From Rhodobacteraceae bacterium UBA6796 (lineage in GTDB: Bacteria > Pseudomonadota > Alphaproteobacteria > Rhodobacterales > Rhodobacteraceae): a stretch of 64,000 nucleotides of DNA. Positions 42,888 to 51,051 of the stretch are shown in pieces. Location: assembly GCA_002452815.1 (NCBI GenBank), contig DKFM01000004.1, positions 62,001-126,000 on the forward strand, in the 5' to 3' direction. Positions within the stretch are counted from its first letter, which is position 1, and every line of letters starts with the position of its first letter. Made by a program: the position numbers and the translations under genes. Under the pieces are notes generated by a model. The model did no database searches. It was not told the DNA's origin and worked only from the letters and a program-made list of their open reading frames with translations.

Positions 42888-44078
42888 TCAGTCAAAGCTT
42901 TCGGCGCGGGGCCGGGTGAACAGGTAAAACCCAAGGCCGATCAGCACCGGCACCAGAAAGAACAGGAACAGCATCGCGAAGGCATGGCGCGCATCGCCCG
43001 TGCGCGAGGCGGCCTCGAACACCGGGCGCGAGGCGAATTGCGCAATCGCCACACCCGAGATCGAGAACATGTTCAAAAGCGTGACCCCGCGCCCCACCAG
43101 ATGCGCCGGAAAGAACGCGCGCCCATGCGCCATGATCGCCGGGAACGAGGCCCCCGCCAGCCCCACCACCGCCAGCAGCGCGGTGACCTGCGCAAGGCTG
43201 GCATCCGGCATCAGCCACAGCACCGCCAGCGCCAGCGCCAGCACGGCATTGCCCGCCAGCACCACGCGCTTGTGGCTGCCCAGCAGCCGGTCGGCCGGGC
43301 CATAGGCGAAATTGCCCGCCACCATCGCCAGCCCCATCACCAGCGTCACCTGCCCGATCAGCGTCGCATCGGCGCCATGCACGGCGGTCAGATAGGGCCC
43401 GGCCCACAGCCCCCTGATCCCCGCGGCGGCCGTGTAATTGGCCATCGTCAGCGGCAGCAGCAGCCACAATCCCGGCAGGCGCAGGATATCCAGCACCGAA
43501 CCGCCCTGCCCCGCCGCGCGCGTGATCCGTTCGGGATCGCGCGTGAAGGTCAGGATCGCCGCTGCCACGGCCAGCGTCACCCCCGCCAGCGCCCAAAGCG
43601 TGGCGCGCCAGCCGAAGGCCTCGACCACCCAGGCCAGCGGCGCGGCGCCTGCCAGATTGCCCAGACTGCCGACGCCGATCATCGCCCCGGCCAGCATCCC
43701 GAAGGCCGCGGGTGCGAAGCTGCGCGCAAAGATGTAATAGCCCCCCATCAGCACCGGCGAACAGCCGATCCCGATCAGGACCATTGCCAGATGAATCCCC
43801 CAAGGGCCGCCCGCCATCGCAAAGGCCGCCGCCCCGCCACCGCCGCCAAGCGCCAGCATGACGCCCACCGTTCGGCGCGGTCCGATCCGGTCCAGCGCCT
43901 CTCCCACCGGGATCTGCATCAGCCCGAAGGCGACATACCAAAGCCCCAGCGACACCGCCAGATCGCCCGCCGTGGCGCCCAGTTCGGCCTTCAGCACGGG
44001 GGTCAGAACCGCCAGACAGGCGCGGTAAAACTGGCTGAGCACATAGCCCGCCACAAGAAAGCCGATCGACAATCGCAT
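42888..44078 (-). CDS. Major facilitator superfamily transporter
   Basis: 396 residues with 12 predicted membrane helices. The loop 2-3 motif is seen as GEALDRIGPRRTVG, and its counterpart in the second half as GPADRLLGSHKRVV. The substrate is unknown. The start at 44078 follows GGGGGAG. It is transcribed divergently from the ModE-like gene. Confidence 0.88.
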   Translation of the reverse strand: MRLSIGFLVAGYVLSQFYRACLAVLTPVLKAELGATAGDLAVSLGLWYVAFGLMQIPVGEALDRIGPRRTVGVMLALGGGGGAAAFAMAGGPWGIHLAMVLIGIGCSPVLMGGYYIFARSFAPAAFGMLAGAMIGVGSLGNLAGAAPLAWVVEAFGWRATLWALAGVTLAVAAAILTFTRDPERITRAAGQGGSVLDILRLPGLWLLLPLTMANYTAAAGIRGLWAGPYLTAVHGADATLIGQVTLVMGLAMVAGNFAYGPADRLLGSHKRVVLAGNAVLALALAVLWLMPDASLAQVTALLAVVGLAGASFPAIMAHGRAFFPAHLVGRGVTLLNMFSISGVAIAQFASRPVFEAASRTGDARHAFAMLFLFFLVPVLIGLGFYLFTRPRAESFD

Positions 44079-44191
44079 GAAAATCTCCCCCTGGCGGCCA
44101 AGCTGGCGCAAGGGCGCATCGGGCGCAAGGGGCTGCGCGCTTGCAATGCGCCGCAGCCGCCCGCAGGATGGCCCAAAGCAAGGAGCACCCG

Positions 44192-44545
44192 ATGGACCCC
44201 ACCCGCCTGATGTTGCGGCTTTATTTCGGCCCGGTAATGTTCGGCCCCGGCAAGGCCGACCTGCTGGAAGCGATCGCCGCCGAAGGCTCGATTTCCGCGG
44301 CAGGGCGGCGCATGGGCATGAGCTACAAACGCGCCTGGAGCCTGGTCGAGGCGATGAATGCGGGCTTTGTCGAACCGCTGGTGGACAGCGCGCGCGGCGG
44401 GGCCCATGGCGGCGGCGCCCATCTGACGGCGGCAGGCGAAACCGTTCTGGCGCAGTATCGTGCGCTGGAGGCCCGGCTGCGTGAGGCCGGGGCCACAGAA
44501 ATCGCCACAATCGGCGCTTTGGTGAAGCCCGATGTGTCCGGTTGA
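44192..44545 (+). CDS. ModE-like winged-helix regulator without molybdate-binding domain
   Basis: 117 residues covering only the N-terminal LysR-type winged helix of ModE: GPGKADLLEAIAAEGSISAAGRRMGMSYKRAWSLVEAMNAGF and the wing with HLTAAGETVLAQY. The C-terminal Mop/Di-Mop domains that bind molybdate in full ModE are absent, so how molybdate is sensed is unclear. It sits 64 bases upstream of modA with a Mo-box-like operator between them. AGGAG precedes ATG 44192. Confidence 0.88.
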   Translation: MDPTRLMLRLYFGPVMFGPGKADLLEAIAAEGSISAAGRRMGMSYKRAWSLVEAMNAGFVEPLVDSARGGAHGGGAHLTAAGETVLAQYRALEARLREAGATEIATIGALVKPDVSG

Positions 44546-44575
44546 AAATAACGCTTGGCGTGATCCGGTCCCATT

Positions 44576-44597
44576 GTTATGTCTGGCGAAACATAAC
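44576..44597. promoter_or_regulatory. Mo-box-like operator before modA
   Basis: GTTATGT (44576-44582) and ACATAAC (44591-44597) form a perfect inverted repeat with an 8-base spacer, resembling the ModE box (CGTTATAT...ATATAACG). It ends 12 bases before the modA ATG and overlaps the likely transcript start or leader, as expected for repression when molybdate is plentiful. Confidence 0.75.
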
Positions 44598-44609
44598 GCC
44601 GGAGGTTCC

Positions 44610-45353
44610 ATGCGCCATCTTCTTCTGTCCGCAGCCCTGCTTGTGCCGGGGCTTGCCGCCGCCGAAAGCCCGACGGTCTTTGCCGCCGCCTCGTTGAAAA
44701 CCGCGCTCGATCAGGTCGCGCAAAGCTGGCAGGACGCGGGCCACGATCCGGTGGTGATCTCCTACGCGGGCAGCAGCGCCCTGGCGCGGCAGATCGAGGC
44801 AGGCGCGCCCGCCGATCTGTTCCTGTCGGCCTCGGTCGCCTGGATGGATACGGTTGAAGGTGCGGGCGTGGTCGTGCCCGGCACCCGGCGTGATCTGCTG
44901 GGCAACACGCTGGTGCTGATCGGCGCCGAGGACGGCGCGGTTGATCTGGCCGATCTGCCCGCCACGCTGGGCGAGCAGCATCTGGCGATGGCGCTGGTCG
45001 ACAGCGTGCCCGCCGGGCAATACGGCAAGGCCGCGCTGACCTATCTGGGCCTGTGGGACGCGCTCGCGCCGCATGTGGCGCAGGCCGATAACGTGCGCGC
45101 CGCGCTGGCGCTGGTGGCCACCGGCGAGGCACCCTTCGGCGTGGTTTACGCCACCGATGCCGCAGCCGAGCCGCGCGTGCATCTGGCCGCGACCTTCCCC
45201 GCCGAAAGCCACCCGCCGATCATCTATCCGGCCGCGCAGCTGACCACCGGCACCGCGCCCGAGGATGCTGTCGCCTTCCTGGCCTATCTGGGCGGCGCCG
45301 AGGCCGCGCAAATCTTTCAAGCTCAGGGATTTTCCATGAAAGGGGAAAAGTGA
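44610..45353 (+). CDS. modA: Molybdate ABC transporter, substrate-binding protein
   Basis: 247 residues. The signal peptide ends LAAA. Family motifs are VFAAASLKTALDQVAQ, YAGSSALARQIEAGAPADLFLSA and YGKAAL. It binds molybdate or tungstate in the periplasm. ATG 44610 with GGAGG eight bases upstream. Confidence 0.95.
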   Translation: MRHLLLSAALLVPGLAAAESPTVFAAASLKTALDQVAQSWQDAGHDPVVISYAGSSALARQIEAGAPADLFLSASVAWMDTVEGAGVVVPGTRRDLLGNTLVLIGAEDGAVDLADLPATLGEQHLAMALVDSVPAGQYGKAALTYLGLWDALAPHVAQADNVRAALALVATGEAPFGVVYATDAAAEPRVHLAATFPAESHPPIIYPAAQLTTGTAPEDAVAFLAYLGGAEAAQIFQAQGFSMKGEK

Positions 45354-46051
45354 ACGGAATTCCCCCCGAAGCCTGGGGCGCAGTTTTCTTGTCGCTGAAG
45401 GTGGCCGCCGTGGCGGTCGCCTTTTCGCTGCCGCTGGGTATTGCGGCGGCGATGGCGTTGGCACGCGGGCGGATGCCGGGGCTGTGGCTGCTGAATGCGC
45501 TGGTGCATCTGCCGCTGATCCTGCCGCCGGTGGTGACCGGCTATTTCCTGCTGCTGGTCTTTGGCCGCAAGGGCGCGGTCGGCGCCTTTCTGGAACAGGC
45601 CTTCGGGCTGATCTTCGCCTTTCGCTGGACCGGCGCGGCGCTGGCCGCCGCCGTGATGGGCTTTCCGCTGATGGTGCGCGCGATCCGGCTGGCGATCGAG
45701 GCCGTCGACCCGGGGCTCGAACAGGCCGCCGCCACGCTCGGCGCCTCGCGCATCTGGACATTCGTCACGATCACCTTGCCACTGATGCTGCCCGGGATCA
45801 TCGCCGGGGCCATTCTGGCCTTCGCCAAGGCGATGGGTGAATTCGGCGCCACGATCACCTTCGTGTCCAACATCCCCGGCCAGACCCAGACCCTGCCTTC
45901 GGCGATCTATGCCCTGCTGCAGGTGCCGGGCGGCGAGGCCGCGGCCGCGCGGCTGGCCGCAATTTCGGTCGCGGTCGCGCTGGCCGCCGTGCTGGGATCG
46001 GAAGTCCTGTCGCGTGCCGTTGCGCGCCGGATCGGGGGCCGCGATGCTTGA
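45350..46051 (+). CDS. modB: Molybdate ABC transporter, permease
   Basis: 233 residues, about five membrane helices. EAA loop at EAVDPGLEQAAATLGASRIWTFVTITLPL; AKAMGEFGATITFVSNIPGQTQTLP is highly typical of ModB. The GTG start overlaps the modA stop (GTGA). Confidence 0.95.
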   Translation: MNGIPPEAWGAVFLSLKVAAVAVAFSLPLGIAAAMALARGRMPGLWLLNALVHLPLILPPVVTGYFLLLVFGRKGAVGAFLEQAFGLIFAFRWTGAALAAAVMGFPLMVRAIRLAIEAVDPGLEQAAATLGASRIWTFVTITLPLMLPGIIAGAILAFAKAMGEFGATITFVSNIPGQTQTLPSAIYALLQVPGGEAAAARLAAISVAVALAAVLGSEVLSRAVARRIGGRDA

Positions 46052-47123
46052 GATCGCCCTGCAGCACGAGTTCGGCGGCTTCGCGCTCGACATCGCCTTT
46101 TCGGCGCCCGGCGGGGTGACGGCGCTGTTCGGCGCCTCGGGCGCGGGCAAGACGACGGTGGTCAATGCGGTTGCCGGGCTGATGCAGCCGGACCGGGGCC
46201 GTGTCGTGGCGCAGGGAGAGGTGTTGCTGGATACCGCCGCCGGGCTCTGCCTGCCCCCGCACCGCCGCCGCGTCGGCTATGTGTTTCAGGATCACCGCCT
46301 GTTCCCGCATCTGTCGGTGCGCGGCAACCTGACATATGGCACGCGATTTGCGCCGCGCGGGGCGACCGGCCCCGGCTTCGATCAGGTGGTCGAGATGCTG
46401 GGCATCGGCGCCCTGCTCGGCCGCCGCCCCGGCGCGCTGTCGGGGGGCGAAAAGGCGCGGGTCGCGATTGGCCGGGCGCTGCTGTCGCGCCCCCGGCTGC
46501 TGTTGCTGGATGAACCGCTGGCCGCGCTGGATGCCCCCCGGCGCGAGGAAATCCTGCCGTTTCTGGAACGGTTGCGCGATGCCGGGATGCCGGTGCTTTA
46601 TGTCAGCCATTCGGTGGCCGAGGTGGCGCGGCTGGCCTCAACGCTGGTGGTGCTGGGCGGGGGCCGCGTGCTAGCGGCAGGGCCCGCGGCCGAGGTGCTG
46701 GCCGACCCGGCACTGGCTGCGCAATTCGGCGCGCAAGAGGCGGGCGCCGTGATCCATGCGCGCCTGATCGCGCGCGAAGACGACGGGCTGGCCCATCTTG
46801 AAACCGGGGCCGGGCCGATCTGGTTGCCCGATGCGCCGGGCCAGCCGGGCGAGGAATTGCGCGTGCGCATTCACGCCAGCGACGTGATCCTGTCCCGCCA
46901 CCGCCCCGAGGGCCTGTCGGCGCTGAACATCCTGCCCGGCGTGGTGACACGGATCGCGCCCGACGCGGGCGGCCGCGCCTGGGTGCAGGTCCGGCTGGGT
47001 CAGGACTCGATCCTGGCGCGGATCACGCAGCGGTCGGTCGCCGCCCTGGGGCTGGCCCCGGGGGTGGAGTGCTTCGCAGTGCTGAAATCGGTCGCCGTGA
47101 CGCGTGACGATCTGGGGCATTGA
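46044..47123 (+). CDS. modC: Molybdate ABC transporter, ATP-binding protein with Mop domain
   Basis: 359 residues. Walker A GASGAGKTT (about 30-38), signature LSGGEKARVAIGRALL, Walker B LLLLDEPLAALD, switch H in YVSHSVAEVARL. The C-terminal 70 residues (SALNILPGVVTRI onward) form a molybdate-binding Mop domain, allowing internal regulation of transport. ATG overlaps modB by eight bases. Confidence 0.95.
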   Translation: MLEIALQHEFGGFALDIAFSAPGGVTALFGASGAGKTTVVNAVAGLMQPDRGRVVAQGEVLLDTAAGLCLPPHRRRVGYVFQDHRLFPHLSVRGNLTYGTRFAPRGATGPGFDQVVEMLGIGALLGRRPGALSGGEKARVAIGRALLSRPRLLLLDEPLAALDAPRREEILPFLERLRDAGMPVLYVSHSVAEVARLASTLVVLGGGRVLAAGPAAEVLADPALAAQFGAQEAGAVIHARLIAREDDGLAHLETGAGPIWLPDAPGQPGEELRVRIHASDVILSRHRPEGLSALNILPGVVTRIAPDAGGRAWVQVRLGQDSILARITQRSVAALGLAPGVECFAVLKSVAVTRDDLGH

Positions 47124-47126
47124 CGC

Positions 47127-47154
47127 AAAAGGCGCGCAGGTTCCCCCGCGCGCC
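47127..47154 (-). terminator. Terminator of hsp20
   Basis: On the minus strand GGCGCGC (47154-47148) pairs with GCGCGCC (47137-47131), followed by TTTT (47130-47127). It lies between the convergent modC and hsp20 genes. For the plus strand the stem lacks a T tail. Confidence 0.7.
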
Positions 47155-47177
47155 CGATTCCAATTCCAGAGGCCGGA

Positions 47178-47642
47178 TCAGGCCTCGACGGTCTCGACCC
47201 GCTTGGCCTCGACCGTGGTCGGCCCGGCAATCTCGATCCGGCGCGGTTTCAGCGCCTCGGGCACCTCGCGCAGCAGGTCGATATGCAGCATGCCGTCGGC
47301 ATGGCTTGCGCCCGAAACCTTCATGTGATCGGCCAGCGCGAAGCGACGCTCGAACGCGCGGGTGGCGATGCCACGGTGCAGATAGGTGCGTGCGCCCGCC
47401 TCTTCGGCCTTGCGGCCCGTGACGATCAGCGCGCCATCGCGCAACTCGACCGACAGCTCGTCCGAGCCGAAGCCCGCAACCGCAATCGAGATGCGATAGG
47501 CATTCTCGTCGGTTTTCTCGATGTTATAGGGGGGATAGGTCGGCTGGCCGACATCGGCCGCGGAAATCCGGTCCATCAGGTCGGCCACGCGGTCAAAGCC
47601 GACGGTGGCGCGATAGAGCGGCGAAAAATCAAAGTTACGCAT
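47178..47642 (-). CDS. Small heat-shock protein, Hsp20/IbpA family
   Basis: 154 residues with one alpha-crystallin domain: YPPYNIEKTDENAYRISIAVAGF, the DELSVELRDGALIVTGRK strands, and the conserved HRGIATRAFERRFALADHMKV and ADGMLHIDLLREVPE. It holds unfolded proteins for refolding by DnaK/ClpB. The 5' region carries a heat-shock promoter and a ROSE-like thermometer hiding the ribosome site GAGGA. Confidence 0.94.
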   Translation of the reverse strand: MRNFDFSPLYRATVGFDRVADLMDRISAADVGQPTYPPYNIEKTDENAYRISIAVAGFGSDELSVELRDGALIVTGRKAEEAGARTYLHRGIATRAFERRFALADHMKVSGASHADGMLHIDLLREVPEALKPRRIEIAGPTTVEAKRVETVEA

Positions 47643-47647
47643 TGTGT

Positions 47648-47666
47648 CATCCTCATCGGAGCGATG
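47648..47666 (-). promoter_or_regulatory. ROSE-like RNA thermometer hairpin over the hsp20 ribosome site
   Basis: Read on the minus strand, CATCGCTC and GAGGATG pair around a CGAT loop: CATC with GATG and CTC with GAG, leaving one bulged G. The paired GAGGA is the ribosome site, seven bases before the ATG at 47642. The anti-ribosome-site strand contains TCGCT, matching the U(U/C)GCU core of ROSE elements, in which a single bulged G tunes melting. Further stems can form upstream (GCCCC/GGGGC at about 47679-47691). Confidence 0.72.
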
Positions 47667-47734
47667 GTCGTTTTGCCCGCCCCTGCGGGGCCGGACGGTT
47701 CACGACGGGGCCCGGTTCGGCACCCCGACGACAC

Positions 47735-47765
47735 AAATCTGGGAAGACCGCGCGGCGCTTTCAAG
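47735..47765 (-). promoter_or_regulatory. RpoH (sigma-32)-type heat-shock promoter of hsp20
   Basis: Minus strand: CTTGAAAG (47765-47758), a 14-base spacer, then CCCAGATTT (47743-47735), closely matching CTTGAAA-N11-16-CCCCATNT. The transcript would start near 47727, giving a leader of about 85 nt, the usual ROSE length. Confidence 0.75.
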
Positions 47766-47791
47766 CCCCCCCGCGCGCCATGGGCGCAGGC

Positions 47792-48571
47792 TCAGGGGCG
47801 AATGAATTTTGCGCCCTTGGCCCGGCTGATCTGTGCGTCGGGCGCGTCGCTGCGCGCCTTCATCGCCGCACGCAGATCGGCCACATGATCGACCAGACTG
47901 CCCAGCGATACCGGCTCATCCGCCCGCGCGGCCTTGGCCGAGATCACCGAAACGATATGCGGCTCGCCATCGCGCATCGCGAAGACCGGCGCACCGGACG
48001 AGCCGAAATCGGCCGCACAGTTCATCATCACCACATCGGCCGCGCGTTCCAGTACCTGGCAGACATCTTGCAGCGAAGGTGCCTCGGCCCGGTCATGGGC
48101 ATAGGAGACAACGCCTACCGTTTCCCCGATCACCGGCGCAGTGTCGAGCGTGAAGGGACGCAACTGCGGCAGGCGGATCGGCTGATCCAGCTCGATCAGC
48201 GCCAGATCGCGGGCCACGCGGGCGATCTTGTCGGCGCCCTGATACTGATAGGCGGGCGGCACCATCGCACGCCGCACCCCGCGATAGGCGACGGCCCGGC
48301 CATTGCGCCAGCCCGCGCGAAATTCGATCTGATCGGTCGGGATCATCGCGCCGGTCGTGCTGTCGAACAGGCAATGCGCGGCGGTCAGCACCTGATCGGG
48401 GGCGATCAGCGTGCCGGTGCAGAAACTGCCCTTGCCAAGTTCAAGCCGCCCGACCGCCTCCCATCCGCGGCTGGCAGAGCCGGTGGACAGCAGTTTCAGC
48501 GTGCCTTGCTCGGCCATCGCCGGGGCGAAAGGAACACACAACAGGGCAACAAGGCTCAAGACACGGATCAC
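47792..48571 (-). CDS. Secreted trypsin-like serine protease
   Basis: 259 residues. Signal peptide (1-20, ending AMA). Catalytic triad: H in VLTAAHCLF, D in RDLALIEL, S in DFGSSGAPVF. The serine box reads GSSGAP rather than the trypsin GDSGGP, as in some V8-like and Rhodobacteraceae proteases. Four cysteines could form disulfides. Substrate unknown. Confidence 0.88.
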   Translation of the reverse strand: MIRVLSLVALLCVPFAPAMAEQGTLKLLSTGSASRGWEAVGRLELGKGSFCTGTLIAPDQVLTAAHCLFDSTTGAMIPTDQIEFRAGWRNGRAVAYRGVRRAMVPPAYQYQGADKIARVARDLALIELDQPIRLPQLRPFTLDTAPVIGETVGVVSYAHDRAEAPSLQDVCQVLERAADVVMMNCAADFGSSGAPVFAMRDGEPHIVSVISAKAARADEPVSLGSLVDHVADLRAAMKARSDAPDAQISRAKGAKFIRP

Positions 48572-48628
48572 GGGGGCGTCCCTTCGACAGTCGGCTTGCT
48601 GTAGTCCTAGGCCAGACCTGCGGCGATT

Positions 48629-49912
48629 TTAAGGCATATTTACCAAGGCCTGCGGTTTCGGCCCGCCGGTCGCCCAATCCAGCAGTTCGACCGTATGCAC
48701 CACCGGAATCGCGGTGCCTGATCCGATCTGCACCATGCAACCGATATTCCCCGCGGCGATGATCTGCGGCGCCTTCGCCTCCAGCGTGGCGACCTTGCGC
48801 GCCTTCAGCTCGGCCGAGATCTCGGGCTGCAACAGGTTATAGGTGCCCGCCGAACCACAGCACAGATGGCTGTCGGCGGGTTCGACCACCTCGAACCCGG
48901 CGGTTTTCAGCAGATCCTTCGGCGCAGATTTCACCTGCTGGCCGTGCTGCAGCGAACAGGCCGCGTGATAGGCCACGCGCAGCCCCTGCGGTGCCTGCGC
49001 GGGCAGGCCGATGCGCGCCAGAAACTCCGACACGTCGCAGGCCAGCCCCGCCACCCTGGCCGCGTCATCCGCCAGCGGATCGGTGCGGAACATATGGCCG
49101 TAATCCTTCACCGTCGTGCCACAGCCCGAGGTGTTGATGATGACCGCGTCCAGATCGCCCGCCGACAGATAGGCGCGGATGTTGCGCGCAGCCTGCGCGT
49201 GGCTTTCCCCCTCGCGGCCCATGTGGTGCGACAGCGCCCCGCAACAGCCCAGATTGCGCGGGATCACCACCTCGCAGCCCAACCGGCGCAACAGGCGGAT
49301 CGTGGCATCGTTGATATCGGTGTTGAGCGCGCGCTGCGCGCAGCCGGTCTGCAACGCCACGCGGTATTTGCGCGGTCCGATGGCGGCAAAGGTCTGGGCA
49401 TCGTCATTGCGGCTGACCGGGGGCAACCGCGCCGGCGCCATCGCCAGCATCGCGCGCAGCCGGGCATCGGGCAACAACCGCGCAAAGGGCTTTGCCAGCT
49501 TCGCCGCTGCCATCGCCAGCCGGAACCGCCCCGGATAGGGCACGATCCGCGCCAGCGTGGCGCGCAGCAGCCGGTCCATCAGCGGGCGGCGGTAGGTGCG
49601 TTCGACATGGGCGCGGGCATGGTCGATCAAATGCATGTAATGCACCCCCGACGGGCAGGTCGTCATGCAGGCCAGACAGGACAGGCAGCGGTCGATATGC
49701 TTGACCGTCTGCGCATCGGCGGGGCGGTCGTTTTCAAGCATGTCCTTGATCAGATAGATCCGCCCGCGCGGACTGTCCAATTCATCGCCCAGCACCTGAT
49801 AGGTCGGGCAGGTGGCGGTGCAGAACCCGCAATGCACGCAGGCGCGCAGGATCTTGTTGGCCTCGGCGATGCCCGGATCGGCCAGTTGCTCGGGCGTGAA
49901 ATTGGTCTGCAT
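48629..49912 (-). CDS. glcF: Glycolate oxidase, iron-sulfur subunit
   Basis: 427 residues. Two 4Fe-4S motifs at the N-terminus: CVHCGFCTATCP (25-36) and CLSCLACMTTCP (about 77-88). Two CCG-type domains: NLGCCGALSHHMG and SHLCCGSAGTYNLLQP. It transfers electrons from the flavin subunits to the quinone pool. Starts at the stop of glcE (one-base overlap). Confidence 0.95.
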   Translation of the reverse strand: MQTNFTPEQLADPGIAEANKILRACVHCGFCTATCPTYQVLGDELDSPRGRIYLIKDMLENDRPADAQTVKHIDRCLSCLACMTTCPSGVHYMHLIDHARAHVERTYRRPLMDRLLRATLARIVPYPGRFRLAMAAAKLAKPFARLLPDARLRAMLAMAPARLPPVSRNDDAQTFAAIGPRKYRVALQTGCAQRALNTDINDATIRLLRRLGCEVVIPRNLGCCGALSHHMGREGESHAQAARNIRAYLSAGDLDAVIINTSGCGTTVKDYGHMFRTDPLADDAARVAGLACDVSEFLARIGLPAQAPQGLRVAYHAACSLQHGQQVKSAPKDLLKTAGFEVVEPADSHLCCGSAGTYNLLQPEISAELKARKVATLEAKAPQIIAAGNIGCMVQIGSGTAIPVVHTVELLDWATGGPKPQALVNMP

Positions 49913-50985
49913 CAGCCCATCCTTCCGGGGTTCAGAATACCGCGCGGATCAAAGCGGGCGCGCAGCTCGCGGCTCAGCGCGGCCAGCGGCGCCGGTTCGG
50001 GCTCGAAGGCCGGGGCCGTGCCGCGCAGGCAGGTCGCGTGCCCGCTGTAGGGCGCCGCCAGCGCCCGCGCATCCGTGCCCTCGGGCAGCAGCGCCCAGAT
50101 CAGCCCGCCGCCCCAGTCCAGCACCACCTCGCCGCCCAGCCGCGCCAGGATGCCCGGCGCATCCGAAGGCTTGACCGAGAACCGCCAGATATCCCCCGCA
50201 CGGCCCTGAAACGGCCCCACCGCAGCCAGATCGGCCCAGATCTGCGCCGATCCGTCGCGCTCGATCCGCGCACCGTGGGGCGCCAGCAGATCGGCCAGAC
50301 GCGCCGCGCGATAGGCCACCGATTCCGCCAGCCCCTCGATGCGGATCACCGCACCAACGCCCGGCAGCCAGCCCGCCCCCGACACATCGAACGGCGAGCC
50401 CAGCGCGACCGCCAGGGCCGCAGGCGCCGCAGCGGCCGGAATGTCCAGCACCACGGTCACCTGCGCGGGCGCGGCGGGCAGCAGCTTGAACGCCACCTCC
50501 GAAATCACCCCCAGCGTGCCCCAGCTGCCCGCCAGCAGCTTGACCAGATCATAGCCGGTGACGTTCTTCATCACCCGCCCGCCATTCTTGACCACCGTGC
50601 CCGCCCCGTCGACAAAGCGCAGCCCGATCAGGCTGTCGCGGCAGGCCCCCGCCTGCACGCGCCGTGGCCCGGACACATTGGCCGCCACCACGCCGCCGAT
50701 CGTGCTTTCGCCAACGGTGCCCAGCAAGGCACCCCAGCGCGCAGGTTCGAACGGCAGGCGCTGGCCCTCGGCCGCCACCGCCGCCTCGATCTCGGTCAGG
50801 GTCGTGCCCGCCCCGGCAACCAGCGTCAGCGCGCCCGGTTCATACAGCCGGATGCCCGTAATCCCGACCTGCAGCGGCAAGCCCTGCCGCGCGCCCACGG
50901 GCCGGGTGCCGCCACCGACGATCTCGAACGGACCCTGCGCCGCACGGACCGCCTCGGCCAATTCCTCTTCACTTGCAACCTTCAT
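49912..50985 (-). CDS. glcE: Glycolate oxidase, FAD-binding subunit GlcE
   Basis: 357 residues. FAD-binding PCMH-type domain in a shortened form: EIVGGGTRPVGARQGLPLQV, then GTVGESTIGGVVAANVSGPRRVQAGACRDSLIGLRFVDG and NVTGYDLVKLLAGSWGTLGVISEV. Second flavoprotein subunit beside GlcD. It is separated from glcD by a repeat element, 66 bases. Confidence 0.94.
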   Translation of the reverse strand: MKVASEEELAEAVRAAQGPFEIVGGGTRPVGARQGLPLQVGITGIRLYEPGALTLVAGAGTTLTEIEAAVAAEGQRLPFEPARWGALLGTVGESTIGGVVAANVSGPRRVQAGACRDSLIGLRFVDGAGTVVKNGGRVMKNVTGYDLVKLLAGSWGTLGVISEVAFKLLPAAPAQVTVVLDIPAAAAPAALAVALGSPFDVSGAGWLPGVGAVIRIEGLAESVAYRAARLADLLAPHGARIERDGSAQIWADLAAVGPFQGRAGDIWRFSVKPSDAPGILARLGGEVVLDWGGGLIWALLPEGTDARALAAPYSGHATCLRGTAPAFEPEPAPLAALSRELRARFDPRGILNPGRMG

Positions 50986-50994
50986 CCGCCCTGC

Positions 50995-51047
50995 CTTCTT
51001 TCTGGCTCAAATATCCTGCGGGGGCCCGGGGGTGCAAAACCCCCGGC
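50995..51047. repeat. Intergenic repeat element, half-copy D
   Basis: CTTCTTTCTGG and CTCAAATATCCTGCGGGGG are followed by a CCCGGGGGT/ACCCCCGG hairpin around GCAAA. It fills the gap between glcD and glcE within what is otherwise one operon, at the 3' end of glcD. Confidence 0.7.
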
Positions 51048-51051
51048 CGCC

